Below, piece by piece: positions 26,933 through 36,264 of a DNA stretch of 43,857 nucleotides (position 1 is the first letter of the stretch; each line of letters starts with the position of its first letter). Position numbers and translations under genes: made by a program. Below the pieces are notes generated by a model. It did no database searches, was not told the origin of the DNA, and saw only the letters and a program-made list of their open reading frames with translations. The stretch covers positions 1-43,857 of the forward strand of contig JAFKMZ010000029.1 of the NCBI GenBank assembly GCA_017305055.1, written 5' to 3'. This stretch comes from Lysobacterales bacterium. GTDB lineage: Bacteria > Pseudomonadota > Gammaproteobacteria > Xanthomonadales > Rhodanobacteraceae.

Positions 26933-28318
26933 ATGACGGCCGAGTTTCTGTCGCGGATCCAGTTCGGCTTCGTGATGTCCTTCCATATCCTGTTTCCGGC
27001 GTTCACCATCGGCCTGGCCAGCTGGCTGGTGTTCCTCGAGGCGCTGTGGCTGCGCAAGCGCAGTGACATGTTGCGCGACCTGTATTTCTTCTGGATGAAG
27101 GTGTTCGCCGGCTCGTTTGGGCTGGGCGTGGTCTCCGGTATCGTCATGAGCTTCCAGTTCGGCACCAACTGGGCTGGCTTGTCGACCGTGGCCGGGAATG
27201 TCCTGGGGCCGCTGCTCAGCTACGAGGTGATGACGGCGTTCTTCCTGGAGGCCTCGTTCCTCGGCGTGATGCTGTTCGGCTGGAACCGGGTCGGCCATCG
27301 CACGCATTTCCTGGCCACCTGCATGGTGGCGCTGGGCACGCTGGTGTCCTCGTTCTGGATCCTGGCGGCCAACAGCTGGATGCAGACGCCGCAGGGCTAC
27401 ACGCTCGTGGACGGCGTCATCGAGGCCTCCGACTGGTGGGCCGCGATCTTCAACCCCTCGTTCCCGACGCGCCTGGTGCACATGGTGCTGGCCTGCTTCC
27501 TCAGCACCGCGCTGGTGATCGGCGGGGTCTCGGCGGTCTATCTGCTGGCTGGCCGCTGGCAGGACAAGGCGCGGCTGATGCTGCGCTGCGCGCTGGCCTT
27601 CGTGGCCATCGTGATTCCCCTGCAGATCATTGCCGGCGATCTCTCCGGCCTGGTGGTGCGCGAGTACCAGCCGGCCAAGCTGGCCGCGATCGAGGCGCGC
27701 TGGACGACGGCGCACAATGTGCCGCTGACCCTGTTTGCCTGGCCCGACGAAAGCGCCGAGCGCAACGTCGCCGCCGTCGACGTGCCGCACCTGGGCAGCC
27801 TGATCCTCACCCACAGTTGGAGCGGCGAAGTAAAGGGCCTCAAGGACTTTCCGCGCGCCGATCGGCCGCCGGTGGCGGCGCCGTTCTTCGGCTTCCGCGT
27901 CATGGTCGGCCTGGGCCTGCTGATGCTGGCGCTGGCCGCCGTCGGGTTGTGGCTGTGGTGGCGGGGCCGCGTCTATGCCAGCCGGTGGTACCTGCACTGC
28001 TGGGTCGCGATGATGCCGGCCGGCTTTGTCGCCCTGCTGACCGGCTGGTACACCGCCGAGATCGGTCGCCAGCCCTGGGTGGTGTACGGCGTGCTGCGCA
28101 CAGCCGACGCTTCCAGTGCCGTCACCGCCGGCGCAGTGGCGGGGTCGCTGGTCACCTATTCCGTGGCGTACGCCATCCTGTTCGGCTTCGGCAGCTGGTA
28201 CCTGCTGAAGGTGCTGCGCGACGGACCGGGTTCTGCGCCGCAGCGCTTTCCGCGCGACATGACCCCACAGCGGCCCCTGGCGGGACTGGGTATCGGCAAG
28301 GAGGAGAACCCGTCATGA
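26933..28318 (+). CDS. cydA: Cytochrome bd-type ubiquinol oxidase subunit I (short Q-loop, CIO type)
   Basis: 461 residues. Subunit I carries the haems and the quinol site of the bd oxidase in the inner membrane. His18 (MSFHILFPAF) is the haem b595 ligand, His183 (RLVHMV) a haem b558 ligand, and Glu98/Glu106 in SYEVMTAFFLEASFLG form the proton path. The Q-loop (about 245-320) is short, as in the cyanide-insensitive oxidases CioA of Pseudomonas. GWYTAEIGRQPWVVYGVLRT is the conserved segment near the end. GAGGAG stands 8 bases before the ATG. Confidence 0.94.
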   Translation: MTAEFLSRIQFGFVMSFHILFPAFTIGLASWLVFLEALWLRKRSDMLRDLYFFWMKVFAGSFGLGVVSGIVMSFQFGTNWAGLSTVAGNVLGPLLSYEVMTAFFLEASFLGVMLFGWNRVGHRTHFLATCMVALGTLVSSFWILAANSWMQTPQGYTLVDGVIEASDWWAAIFNPSFPTRLVHMVLACFLSTALVIGGVSAVYLLAGRWQDKARLMLRCALAFVAIVIPLQIIAGDLSGLVVREYQPAKLAAIEARWTTAHNVPLTLFAWPDESAERNVAAVDVPHLGSLILTHSWSGEVKGLKDFPRADRPPVAAPFFGFRVMVGLGLLMLALAAVGLWLWWRGRVYASRWYLHCWVAMMPAGFVALLTGWYTAEIGRQPWVVYGVLRTADASSAVTAGAVAGSLVTYSVAYAILFGFGSWYLLKVLRDGPGSAPQRFPRDMTPQRPLAGLGIGKEENPS

Positions 28319-29325
28319 CTTTGGCTACCGCACTGCCGATCGTGTGGTTCTTCATCATCGGCTTCGCCATCATGATGTATGTGCTGCTGGATGGCTTCGT
28401 GCTCGGCATCGGCATCCTCGCGCCATTCGCCGACGACGAGCGTCAGCAGGAATTGATGATGAACACCGCCGCGCCGATCTGGGACGGCAACGAGACGTGG
28501 CTGGTGATGGGCGGCGCCGGCCTGATGGCAGCGTTCCCCAAGGCATATGCGCTGATCCTGCCCGCGTTGTACGTGCCGGTGCTGGCACTGCTGATTGCCC
28601 TGATCTTCCGCGGCGTGGCGTTCGAGTTCCGCTTCCGCGCCGAACGCAGCCGGCGCATCTGGGGACTCGCATTCTGCGTGGGGTCGGTCGTGGCGGCGTT
28701 TGCACAGGGCGTGATCCTGGGCGCCATCGTCGAGGGCACGCCGCTCAAGGCAGGACAGGCCGTGCATCGTACGTTCGACTGGTATGGCCCGTTCCCCATG
28801 CTGACCGGCGTGGCGCTGGTCTTCGGCTATGGGCTGCTGGGCGCCACCTGGCTGGTGCTGAAGACGGAAGGGCGGGCGCAGTCCGTTGCGCGGAGCCTGG
28901 CGCGGCCGCTGATGCTGGCGGTGATTGCCTTCATGGGCCTGGTCAGCGCCTCGCTGCCGTTCCTGGATTCGCGCCTGATGACACGCTGGTTCAGCTGGCC
29001 CAACATGCTGTACCTGTCGCCGCTGCCAATCGCCACCCTGGTGGTGGCGGCATTGCTCTGGCGCTCGGTGATGACAAGCCGCGACGCCCGGCCGTTCGTG
29101 CTCGCGCTGGTGTTTTTCGCGCTGGGCTTCCTTGGCCTGGTGGCCGGCATGTGGCCAAACCTGGTGCCGCCGTCGCTGAGCATCTGGGACGCGGCCTCGC
29201 CGCCCTCCAGCCAGGGCTTCGTCCTGGTCGGTGCCGCGATCATGCTGCCGGTGGTGCTGCTGTACACGGCCTACTCGTACCGGGTCTTCCGCGGCAAGGT
29301 CCGGGCAGGCGAGGGCTACCACTGA
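28315..29325 (+). CDS. cydB: Cytochrome bd-type oxidase subunit II
   Basis: 336 residues with about eight membrane helices. LDGFVLGIGIL and WDGNETWLVMGGAGLMAAFPKAYA are the CydB signatures, the latter including the conserved WDGNEVWL motif. It packs with subunit I; quinol-driven oxygen reduction should support respiration at low oxygen. The ATG overlaps the cydA stop (ATGA at 28315-28318) with GAGGAG upstream. No CydX-like small gene is seen in the 48 bases before the next, convergent gene. CioB is an equally valid name. Confidence 0.95.
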   Translation: MTLATALPIVWFFIIGFAIMMYVLLDGFVLGIGILAPFADDERQQELMMNTAAPIWDGNETWLVMGGAGLMAAFPKAYALILPALYVPVLALLIALIFRGVAFEFRFRAERSRRIWGLAFCVGSVVAAFAQGVILGAIVEGTPLKAGQAVHRTFDWYGPFPMLTGVALVFGYGLLGATWLVLKTEGRAQSVARSLARPLMLAVIAFMGLVSASLPFLDSRLMTRWFSWPNMLYLSPLPIATLVVAALLWRSVMTSRDARPFVLALVFFALGFLGLVAGMWPNLVPPSLSIWDAASPPSSQGFVLVGAAIMLPVVLLYTAYSYRVFRGKVRAGEGYH

Positions 29326-29373
29326 GGCTGCGCGCATCGGGCAGCGGTGCCTTGCCCTCGCCGTGGCGCGGGT

Positions 29374-29736
29374 TCAGCCTGCCGCCAGCCAGCGGTGCAG
29401 TTGCGCGACGTCTTCGTCGCTGATGGCCACGATGCGGTAGCCGGCCCAGGTCTGGCCGCTTGCCGCAGGCTCGTGCCATTGCTCCTGGATGCCGAGTGTG
29501 ATGGCGGCGCTTTGGCCACGCAGCGAACCGACGCCAGGCAAGGTCACGCCAACCTGGTACAGCGCCTCGCTGTGCGGGGGCTGATGGCCGATCAGCAGCA
29601 TGCCCGTGCTGGAGAGGTTGCCGACGCGGCCCATGGCCTGGCCGCTGATGAGGTCGGTCACGGTGGCCGTTGGGCTGGCCAGCTTGCGCGCGGCTTGGCG
29701 CCGGTTGCCAGGGACGTTGCTGGTCGCTTCGTTCAT
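29374..29736 (-). CDS. PilZ-domain protein
   Basis: 120 residues. NRRQAARKLASPT near the start supplies the arginine-rich loop and NLSSTGMLLIG the [D/N]-x-S-x-x-G motif of the PilZ fold, which together bind cyclic-di-GMP. The rest is a single beta-barrel, so the protein is a small stand-alone receptor or adaptor. Its ATG overlaps the stop of the DUF1631 gene (29733-29736), making a coupled pair. Partner and output are unknown. Confidence 0.87.
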   Translation of the reverse strand: MNEATSNVPGNRRQAARKLASPTATVTDLISGQAMGRVGNLSSTGMLLIGHQPPHSEALYQVGVTLPGVGSLRGQSAAITLGIQEQWHEPAASGQTWAGYRIVAISDEDVAQLHRWLAAG

Positions 29737-32009
29737 CGGCGCACCGCCTGGCTGGCGTCCTGCGCGGCTTCCGGTGCCTGGCGCAGGAGCGTGGTGAGGC
29801 TGCGCCAGGCGCGGTCGAGCAGGCTTTCGCGCTCAGCCGGAACCTCGCGCACCCTTCCACAGGCGATTTCGTGTGCAAGTTCGCTCAAGCTCGTCTCCCC
29901 CGCGCGCTGGCCGCGTCGCGTCAGCAGCAGGCAGCGCCCGGACATCGGTGAGTACCAGGCCAGCTTGCGCCGGGTCGGAGCTTCGCCGGCCACGCCGTCA
30001 AACTCGAGCCAGGTACCGAACGGCAATCCGCGCAGGCGCTCGCCGACCGTGGCCTCGTGGGGCAGGGCTGGCTCGTTGGCGGCGGTCGCGAACAAAGGCA
30101 CCACGGCAGCGTCGACGCCAGCCGATTCGCCGAGGCGCTGCCGCTGCCGGAGCCGCTGCGTCAGGTCGGGCGTGCTGGTTTGCCGTGCGCCGGCAGCCGT
30201 GATCTCCGGGGCACCGAGCAGGCGCTGGGCCACCTGCAAGGCCTCCTCGGTATGCATGCCGATCTGCTGCAGCCCGGCCTCGACGTCATGCTGCAGCTGC
30301 GTCCGGTCGGTGATCGGCAGGCGGCCCAGCAGCTGGTCGGTAATCGCCAGCTGCACCGCAAAGGCGTCGCTGTCCTCGCCGTGGCGCAGCAGGGTGATGG
30401 CCAGCACGTCGGACCAGGCCCGGTCCAGCAGAGCGCGCAACAGCCCACGCGGCGGTATGTCGGCAAAGCGCGCGGTCATCAGTTCCTGGGCACGCCGGCG
30501 CGCCTGTTCCAGGCGTTCGCGCCCCTCGGCCGCCTCGACGTGGCGTCGCTCGGCAGCCTGGGCCTTGCGGTTGAGCAACGCGACCTGGTGCTCGATGTCG
30601 GCCAGCAGGACGGCATACAGGCTGCTGCTTGGCGGCTCGTCGCTGGCGCGGGTGACCAGCTGTTCCAGCTTGCTGGCAAGCAGGCGGTTGGCGTCGTCGT
30701 CGGTGCCGTCCAGCCATTCGTCGGCAGCCGTCGCCACGGTGTCCAGCAGCTGGCGGGCCGGATGGCTGCGTTGCTCGAAAAAGCCCTGGTCGGCAACGGC
30801 CATGCGCAACACCGGCAGTTGCAGGCCGCCGAGCAGGGACTTGGCGCTGCCGCCGCGGTGCAATTGGCTGGCCAGTTGCTCGAACAGGTTGGCGACCAGC
30901 TCGACCGTGTCGCCCTGCTCGCTGCTCAGTTGGGTGCGCGGTGCGTCGGCGCTCTTGCCGGCGTTGAGCTGGGCGACGAGTTCCTCATGCAGACGGGCTG
31001 CGCTACGCAACTCGCGGCTGGCCCGGTCGGTGACCTGGGCCAAGTGCTGCTGCAGCGCGCCCAGCGCCCCCTGCAGTTCCTCTGTGGATGCCGCGTGCGC
31101 AGTCAGGTTGCCAGGGCCGCCAGAACCACGCAGGTCGGTGGCGCGGCGCTGGGCCAGGAGGTCGCGCAGGGATTCCAGGACCTCGATCGGCGCGCTGGCG
31201 GGAGCCGTTGCCGGCGCAGGCCCGGGAACGCCTGCTGGCGCCATCTGTGGTTCCGCGGCCGTGGCAGCAGGCAACTGTGGGCGGGGTGTGGCGTGGCGCA
31301 GGAACGGTGCACTGCGCAATTGCGGCAGGATGCCGGCGTTGCACAGGGCCGTGTTGGCGGCCGCGTAGATCGGCGCCAGCACACGGATCAGGTTGCGGTC
31401 GGCGCTGCGCAGCAGTTGCACCTGGTCGTCCAGCGACAGTTGCAGCGGCAGGGTGGCGGCGTGGAAGGCCCGGATCAGCATCTGCGGGCTGACCGGCAGG
31501 CTTTCGCCCTCCAGCGGTGGTGCAGCGACCAGCACCGCCAGGCGATAGCCGAGATTGTGCAGCGCTTCCGAATGCAGGCTTTCGCCGCGTGAACCGATCT
31601 GGTCCAGCGTGGTGGCCAGCTCCTGTTCGGCCGGATCGACCAGGGCCAATTCGTGCCAGTCATTGCTGGCTGCCGTGGACGCCGGTGCGGGCAGCATGCC
31701 GATGTGCTCGAAGCGCTGCCTGATCTCGGCAAAGCAGCGCGCTTCCAGCACACCCAGTTGTTGCAGAAGTTGTTCCCGGCAATTCATCAGGCGCTGCTGC
31801 TCGAACGGGCTGTGGGCGCGATCGGCCTGATCGAAGAGTTGCTGGGCAAACTGGTTCACGCTGGCGCGCAGCGGATCGTGCAAGCGCTCTGTGCACAGCC
31901 GGAAGCTGGCTTCCAGCAATTGCGCGCTGCGCACGGGCCACGGCGAGGCCGGGGCGAGGCGGTGACCTGTGTGGGGGGGCGAACCGGGATGGTCCTGTCC
32001 GGGCTGCAT
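29733..32009 (-). CDS. DUF1631 family protein
   Basis: 758 residues, soluble, mainly helical. The N-terminal RLHDPLRASVNQFAQQLFDQAD and the middle LAQVTDRASRELRSAARLHEELV are helical regions of DUF1631; a low-complexity proline/alanine linker (AEPQMAPAGVPGPAPATAPAS) divides it at about 255-275. Near the C-terminus, GTWLEFDG...RRKLAWYSPMSGRCLLLTRRGQR has the look of a PilZ-like barrel that receives a signal and returns to helix. Homologues (sometimes misannotated as thymidine phosphorylase) occur beside PilZ genes in pseudomonads and xanthomonads. Function unknown; a c-di-GMP effector role is inferred. Confidence 0.85.
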   Translation of the reverse strand: MQPGQDHPGSPPHTGHRLAPASPWPVRSAQLLEASFRLCTERLHDPLRASVNQFAQQLFDQADRAHSPFEQQRLMNCREQLLQQLGVLEARCFAEIRQRFEHIGMLPAPASTAASNDWHELALVDPAEQELATTLDQIGSRGESLHSEALHNLGYRLAVLVAAPPLEGESLPVSPQMLIRAFHAATLPLQLSLDDQVQLLRSADRNLIRVLAPIYAAANTALCNAGILPQLRSAPFLRHATPRPQLPAATAAEPQMAPAGVPGPAPATAPASAPIEVLESLRDLLAQRRATDLRGSGGPGNLTAHAASTEELQGALGALQQHLAQVTDRASRELRSAARLHEELVAQLNAGKSADAPRTQLSSEQGDTVELVANLFEQLASQLHRGGSAKSLLGGLQLPVLRMAVADQGFFEQRSHPARQLLDTVATAADEWLDGTDDDANRLLASKLEQLVTRASDEPPSSSLYAVLLADIEHQVALLNRKAQAAERRHVEAAEGRERLEQARRRAQELMTARFADIPPRGLLRALLDRAWSDVLAITLLRHGEDSDAFAVQLAITDQLLGRLPITDRTQLQHDVEAGLQQIGMHTEEALQVAQRLLGAPEITAAGARQTSTPDLTQRLRQRQRLGESAGVDAAVVPLFATAANEPALPHEATVGERLRGLPFGTWLEFDGVAGEAPTRRKLAWYSPMSGRCLLLTRRGQRAGETSLSELAHEIACGRVREVPAERESLLDRAWRSLTTLLRQAPEAAQDASQAVRR

Positions 32010-32093
32010 GGGCGTGTCCGCTCTTCCAGGTGGCCAAGTGTAGGCTGGTTTGCGTGGAAAAGTGTTGATTTCGGGTACTCGAGGCCGGGCGCT

Positions 32094-33260
32094 TCAAGAC
32101 ATGAAGCTGACGATCACATCATTGAGGAAGCGCTGGCCCAGCGCGGTGGTGTGCAATTGCCGGGCATCGCCGTCGAGCCAGCCGCGTTGCCGCGCCTGGG
32201 CCAGCTCGGGGGCGATGCACGCCGGATCGAGCCCGGTGCGTTCGGCAAATTCTCCCGCAGCCACCCCGTCGACCAGGCGCAGGGCGTTGAGCATGTATTC
32301 GAATGGCAATTCGCTGGCGGCAATGGCCTGGTCGCCGGCCACCCGCGCGGCATGGCTGGTTGCCGCCATGTAGCTGCGCGGGTTGCGGTCCTTCCAGCGC
32401 CGCCTGATCACGCCACTTGCCGGGTCGCTGAGCTTGCCGTGCGCACCGGCGCCGATGCCGAGATAGTCGCCGAAGCGCCAGTAGTTCTGGTTGTGCCAGC
32501 AGCGGTAGCCCGGCCTGGCATAGGCCGAGATCTCGTACTGGCCGTATCCGGCGGCGGCCAGGCTGTCCTGGCAGGTCTCCTGCATGGACCAGGCCTGGTC
32601 GTCATTCGGGAGCGGTGGCGGATGACGCGCAAACACGGTGTTGGGTTCCAGCGTCAACTGGTAGTGCGAGATGTGCTGGGGCGCCAGCGCGATGGCCTGG
32701 CGCACGTCTTCCAGCGCGCCATCCAGGGTCTGCGTCGGCAGGGCATACATCAGGTCCAGGTTGATGTTGGCGTAGCCCTCGTCCTGGGCGGACTTGACCG
32801 CGTCCGCGGCCTCCCGGGCGTTGTGGATGCGGCCCAGACGGCGCAGCTTGTCGTCGTCGAAGCTTTGCACGCCGAAGGAGATGCGGTTGACGCCGGCGGC
32901 AAGATAGCCGTCGAAACGCCCGTGCTCGACGGTGCCGGGATTGGTCTCCAGGGTGATCTCCGCCTCGGCGGCAACCGGCAGGCGCGCGCGCACGCCATCC
33001 AGCAGGCGGTCGATCAGTTCGGGTGCGAACAGGCTGGGTGTGCCGCCGCCAAAGAAGATGCTCTGGATCGGCCGGCCAGCCAGGGCGGAGGCAAAGTCCT
33101 CACGGTCACCGTCCAGGTCGGCCAGCAGGTCGTCGATGTACTCGGCATAGCGTGGTGGACTCTGGCCCAGGCCATGCGAATTGAAATCGCAGTACGGGCA
33201 CTTCTTTACGCACCACGGCATGTGCACGTAGAGCGCCAGCGGCGGGGTGGTCAGGGCCAC
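32094..33260 (-). CDS. hemW: Radical SAM haem chaperone HemW
   Basis: 388 residues. The N-terminal C-x3-C-x2-C cluster motif is CVKKCPYC (Cys17, Cys21, Cys24) and FFGGGTPSLF is the SAM-binding glycine motif. The HNxxYW element that separates HemW from coproporphyrinogen dehydrogenase HemN is present as HNQNYW. HemW carries haem to haem proteins in respiring cells. The C-terminal winged-helix region (ELPFEYMLNALRL...) is intact. The gene ends the rph-rdgB-hemW group. Confidence 0.95.
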   Translation of the reverse strand: MALTTPPLALYVHMPWCVKKCPYCDFNSHGLGQSPPRYAEYIDDLLADLDGDREDFASALAGRPIQSIFFGGGTPSLFAPELIDRLLDGVRARLPVAAEAEITLETNPGTVEHGRFDGYLAAGVNRISFGVQSFDDDKLRRLGRIHNAREAADAVKSAQDEGYANINLDLMYALPTQTLDGALEDVRQAIALAPQHISHYQLTLEPNTVFARHPPPLPNDDQAWSMQETCQDSLAAAGYGQYEISAYARPGYRCWHNQNYWRFGDYLGIGAGAHGKLSDPASGVIRRRWKDRNPRSYMAATSHAARVAGDQAIAASELPFEYMLNALRLVDGVAAGEFAERTGLDPACIAPELAQARQRGWLDGDARQLHTTALGQRFLNDVIVSFMS

Positions 33261-33269
33261 GGGTTGCGC

Positions 33270-33860
33270 TCAGGCACCGAGCCGCAGGCGCAGTTGCGCC
33301 AGGGCCTGGCCGCGATGGCTGAGGTGGTTCTTCAGCGCCGGCGCAAGCTCGGCCGAGCTCTGCTGCTGGCCGTCCGGCAGGAACAAGGGGTCATAGCCGA
33401 AGCCGTGGCTGCCACGGGCCTGGCGCAGGATGCGGCCATGCCAGCGGCCCTCGACGATGAGCGGGGTGGGATCGTCCGCGTCGTGCAGCAGAACCAGGAC
33501 GCAGATGAAGAACGCGCGGCGGCCGGCATCGGCAATCGCGGACAGCTCGCGCAACAGCATGGCGTTGTTGGCTGCATCGTCGCCATGGGTGCCGGCATAG
33601 CGCGCAGAGTGCACGCCTGGTGCACCGTGCAGGGCCGGCACACACAGTCCGGAATCGTCTGCCAGGGCACCGAGCCCACTGTGGCGCGCGGCGTGCCGGG
33701 CCTTGAGCAGGGCGTTCTCGACGAAGGTGCAGGCGGTTTCCTCGGCGTCATCGATGCCGAGCTCGCCCTGGGCCACGATGTCCAGTCCGGAGCTCGCCAG
33801 CAGGGCCTGGAATTCCGCCAGCTTGCCGGGGTTGCTGCTGGCCAGCACGATACGTTGCAT
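33270..33860 (-). CDS. rdgB: dITP/XTP pyrophosphatase (RdgB/HAM1)
   Basis: 196 residues. It removes non-canonical purine nucleotides such as dITP and XTP. The signature SSNPGKLAEFQ and the later ALADDSGLCVPALHGAPGVHSARYAG, with HGFGYDPLFLP, are the substrate-binding elements; FVENALLKARHAA completes the family pattern. ATG 33860 gives MQRIVLASSNPGK. It is 9 bases from hemW and 7 from rph, so the three genes are one unit. Confidence 0.95.
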   Translation of the reverse strand: MQRIVLASSNPGKLAEFQALLASSGLDIVAQGELGIDDAEETACTFVENALLKARHAARHSGLGALADDSGLCVPALHGAPGVHSARYAGTHGDDAANNAMLLRELSAIADAGRRAFFICVLVLLHDADDPTPLIVEGRWHGRILRQARGSHGFGYDPLFLPDGQQQSSAELAPALKNHLSHRGQALAQLRLRLGA

Positions 33861-33867
33861 GGGCGCC

Positions 33868-34602
33868 TCAGTGGCCCTGGCCGAGGGCCGCGCGTTGCGC
33901 GGCAACCAGCTCGGTGATGCCTTTTTGCGCCAGTGCCAGCAGCGCATCGAGCTCGTCGCGGCGCAGGGCATGGCCTTCCGCGGTGCCCTGGATTTCCACG
34001 AAACCGCCACCGTCGTTCATGACCACGTTCATGTCCGTGTCGCAGCTGGAATCCTCGGCATAGTCGAGATCAAGGATGGGCTGGCCGCGATAAATGCCGA
34101 CCGACACGGCGGCAATCGCGCCCACGATCGGATTGCGCTTGAGGTGCTCGCGGGCCATCAGCGTGGCGACCGCGTCGGCCAGCGCCACGTAGGCTCCGGT
34201 GATGGCCGCGGTGCGGGTGCCACCATCGGCCTGCAGCACATCGCAATCCAGGGTGATCACGCGCTCGCCCAGGGCCTCGCGGTCGACGCAGGCGCGCAGG
34301 CTGCGCCCGATCAGGCGCTGGATTTCCATGGTGCGCCCGCCTTGCCCGCCGCGAGCCGCCTCACGCGGCATGCGCGTGTTGGTGGCGCGGGGCAGCATGC
34401 CGTACTCGGCCGTGACCCAGCCTTCCCCCTTGCCGCGCAGCCACACCGGACAGCGCTCCTCGATGCTTGCTGTGCACAACACCCGCGTGTCGCCGAAGCT
34501 GGCCAGTACCGAACCTTCGGCATGGCGGGTGTAGTGGCGTTCAATGCGGATCGTGCGCAGCTCATCGTTGGCGCGACCGCTGGGGCGGGCGAAATCATTC
34601 AT
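33868..34602 (-). CDS. rph: Ribonuclease PH
   Basis: 244 residues. It trims tRNA 3' ends phosphorolytically, using phosphate. [41 protein letters not shown], the arginine-rich [30 protein letters not shown] and DADGG-type [22 protein letters not shown] are diagnostic. The catalytic aspartates near the C-terminus ([18 protein letters not shown]) are intact, and the C-terminus is complete, unlike the E. coli K-12 frameshift allele. It is divergent from yicC. Confidence 0.96.
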   Translation of the reverse strand: MNDFARPSGRANDELRTIRIERHYTRHAEGSVLASFGDTRVLCTASIEERCPVWLRGKGEGWVTAEYGMLPRATNTRMPREAARGGQGGRTMEIQRLIGRSLRACVDREALGERVITLDCDVLQADGGTRTAAITGAYVALADAVATLMAREHLKRNPIVGAIAAVSVGIYRGQPILDLDYAEDSSCDTDMNVVMNDGGGFVEIQGTAEGHALRRDELDALLALAQKGITELVAAQRAALGQGH

Positions 34603-34675
34603 GCAGGGCGGGTGGGCAAGGGCGAATGGGACAGTTTACCATTGCCTGGTTTTCCGCCTTCCGGAACGAGCCATC

Positions 34676-35533
34676 GTGATCTGCAGCATGACCGCCTATG
34701 CCAGTGCCGAGGCCAGCACGCCGACGGGCACGTTGGTCTGCGAGCTGCGCTCGGTGAACCATCGCTACCTGGAGGTCGGCGTGCGCCTGCCGGAAGAGCT
34801 GCGCGCGCTCGAGCCGGACATGCGCAAGGCCGTAGGCGGTGTGCTGGCGCGCGGCAAGGTTGAGCTCAGCGTGCGCCAGGGCGGCGCACGGGACGAGCAG
34901 TTGCACGTGGACGAGGCCATGCTGGATGCGCTGGCGAGCCTCGCGGCCCGCCTGGATGGGCGTTTTCCCCGGCTCAAGGTGGACCTGGTCGAGCTGCTGC
35001 GCTTCCCCGGCGTACTGCAGGCGGCGCAGCCCGACACCCAGGGCCAGGCCGCAACGGTATTGGAATTGCTGGGTCGCGCGCTGGCCGAGCTGCATGCCGC
35101 GCGTGCGCGCGAAGGCGCCAAGCTGGCCGGCGTGCTGGTGGAGAAGCTCGACGCCATCGAGCATTTGCTTGTCGAGGTGCGTGCCTGCGTGCCGCAGATT
35201 TGCACGGCCCTGCGGACCAGGCTGGAGGCCCGCCTGACCGATCTCAGGCAGGAAGCGGACCCGGCCCGGCTGGAGCAGGAGCTGTTGCTGCAGGTCACCC
35301 GCGCCGACGTGCAGGAGGAGCTCGACCGCCTGGATGCGCACGTCGGCGAGATGCGGCGCGTGCTGGCGCTGGATGAGCCCGTCGGGCGGCGCCTGGACTT
35401 CCTGATGCAGGAGTTCAATCGCGAAGCCAATACCCTGGGTTCCAAGTCGGTCGATACGCGCAGCACCAAGGCCGCGATCGAACTCAAGGTGCTGATCGAG
35501 CAAATGCGCGAACAAGTGCAGAACATCGAGTGA
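34676..35533 (+). CDS. yicC: YicC-family endoribonuclease
   Basis: 285 residues from GTG 34676 with GGAACGAG just upstream; this gives MICSMTAYASAE, matching the MIRSMTAFA-type start of the family. ELRSVNHRYLEVGVRLPEELRALE is the N-terminal domain, and LDRLDAHVGEMRRVL with GRRLDFLMQEFNREANTLGSKS the DUF1732 catalytic end. E. coli YicC cleaves RNA and helps degrade the small RNA RyhB. The stop overlaps the GTG of gmk (35530-35533). Confidence 0.94.
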   Translation: MICSMTAYASAEASTPTGTLVCELRSVNHRYLEVGVRLPEELRALEPDMRKAVGGVLARGKVELSVRQGGARDEQLHVDEAMLDALASLAARLDGRFPRLKVDLVELLRFPGVLQAAQPDTQGQAATVLELLGRALAELHAARAREGAKLAGVLVEKLDAIEHLLVEVRACVPQICTALRTRLEARLTDLRQEADPARLEQELLLQVTRADVQEELDRLDAHVGEMRRVLALDEPVGRRLDFLMQEFNREANTLGSKSVDTRSTKAAIELKVLIEQMREQVQNIE

Positions 35534-36180
35534 ACACGTTGCCGCCAGCTGCCTCCGGCCCCGCCGGTACCCTGTTCGTGGTGGCCGCACCATCGGGAGC
35601 AGGCAAATCGAGCCTGGTTTCCGCCCTGCTTGAGGTCGACCACCAGATCAGCCTGTCGGTTTCCCACACCACGCGCCTGCCACGGCCGCACGAGGTGGAC
35701 GGACAGCACTATTGCTTCGTCGGGCGTGCCGAGTTCGAGCGCGACGTCGCCGCCGGGATTTTCCTGGAGCACGCCGAGGTGCATGGCAATTGGTATGGCA
35801 CCTCGCGGGTGCAGGTGGAAGCACTGCTGGCGGGTGGCCGGGACGTGTTGCTGGAAATCGATTGGCAAGGCGCCGCGCAGGTTCGCCGCAGCATGGCCAA
35901 CTGCGTGGGCATTTTCATCCTGCCGCCCTCGCGCGCCGAGCTGGAGCGCCGCCTGCGCGGGCGTGCCTCGGACAGCGAGGAGGCGATCGAGCGGCGGCTG
36001 CGCAATTCGCGCAACGAGATCGTACATGCCCGCGAGTTCGATTACCTCATGGTCAACGACGTGTTTGCCGACGCCGTGGCGGACCTGCAGGCGATCGTGC
36101 GCGCGGTGCGCCTGCGCAGTGCCTCGCAATTGCAGCGCCGTGCGGCCCTGCTTGCGGAGTTGCTCGAGGATCGTGCGTGA
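35530..36180 (+). CDS. gmk: Guanylate kinase
   Basis: 216 residues from a GTG overlapping the yicC stop. It phosphorylates GMP to GDP. The P-loop is APSGAGKSSLV (Lys26), and SVSHTTRLPRPHEVDGQHY with FLEHAEVHGNWYGTS holds GMP-binding residues; DVLLEIDWQGAAQVR is the Walker B-like strand. In xanthomonads gmk is usually followed by rpoZ and spoT; here the mla operon follows after 84 bases. Confidence 0.96.
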   Translation: MNTLPPAASGPAGTLFVVAAPSGAGKSSLVSALLEVDHQISLSVSHTTRLPRPHEVDGQHYCFVGRAEFERDVAAGIFLEHAEVHGNWYGTSRVQVEALLAGGRDVLLEIDWQGAAQVRRSMANCVGIFILPPSRAELERRLRGRASDSEEAIERRLRNSRNEIVHAREFDYLMVNDVFADAVADLQAIVRAVRLRSASQLQRRAALLAELLEDRA

Positions 36181-36264
36181 GACTGCCCCGCTGCGGCCCG
36201 GTGCGCGTGGCCAAGGTTTTCCGCTTCGGCTACTGTGTGCGGATGCACCGAGCGTTGCGCAGCC

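Noticed and set aside
31653-33917. Plus-strand frame of 754 codons antisense to DUF1631, hemW and rdgB
   Set aside because: Covers three recognised genes in the opposite strand and has no family similarity.
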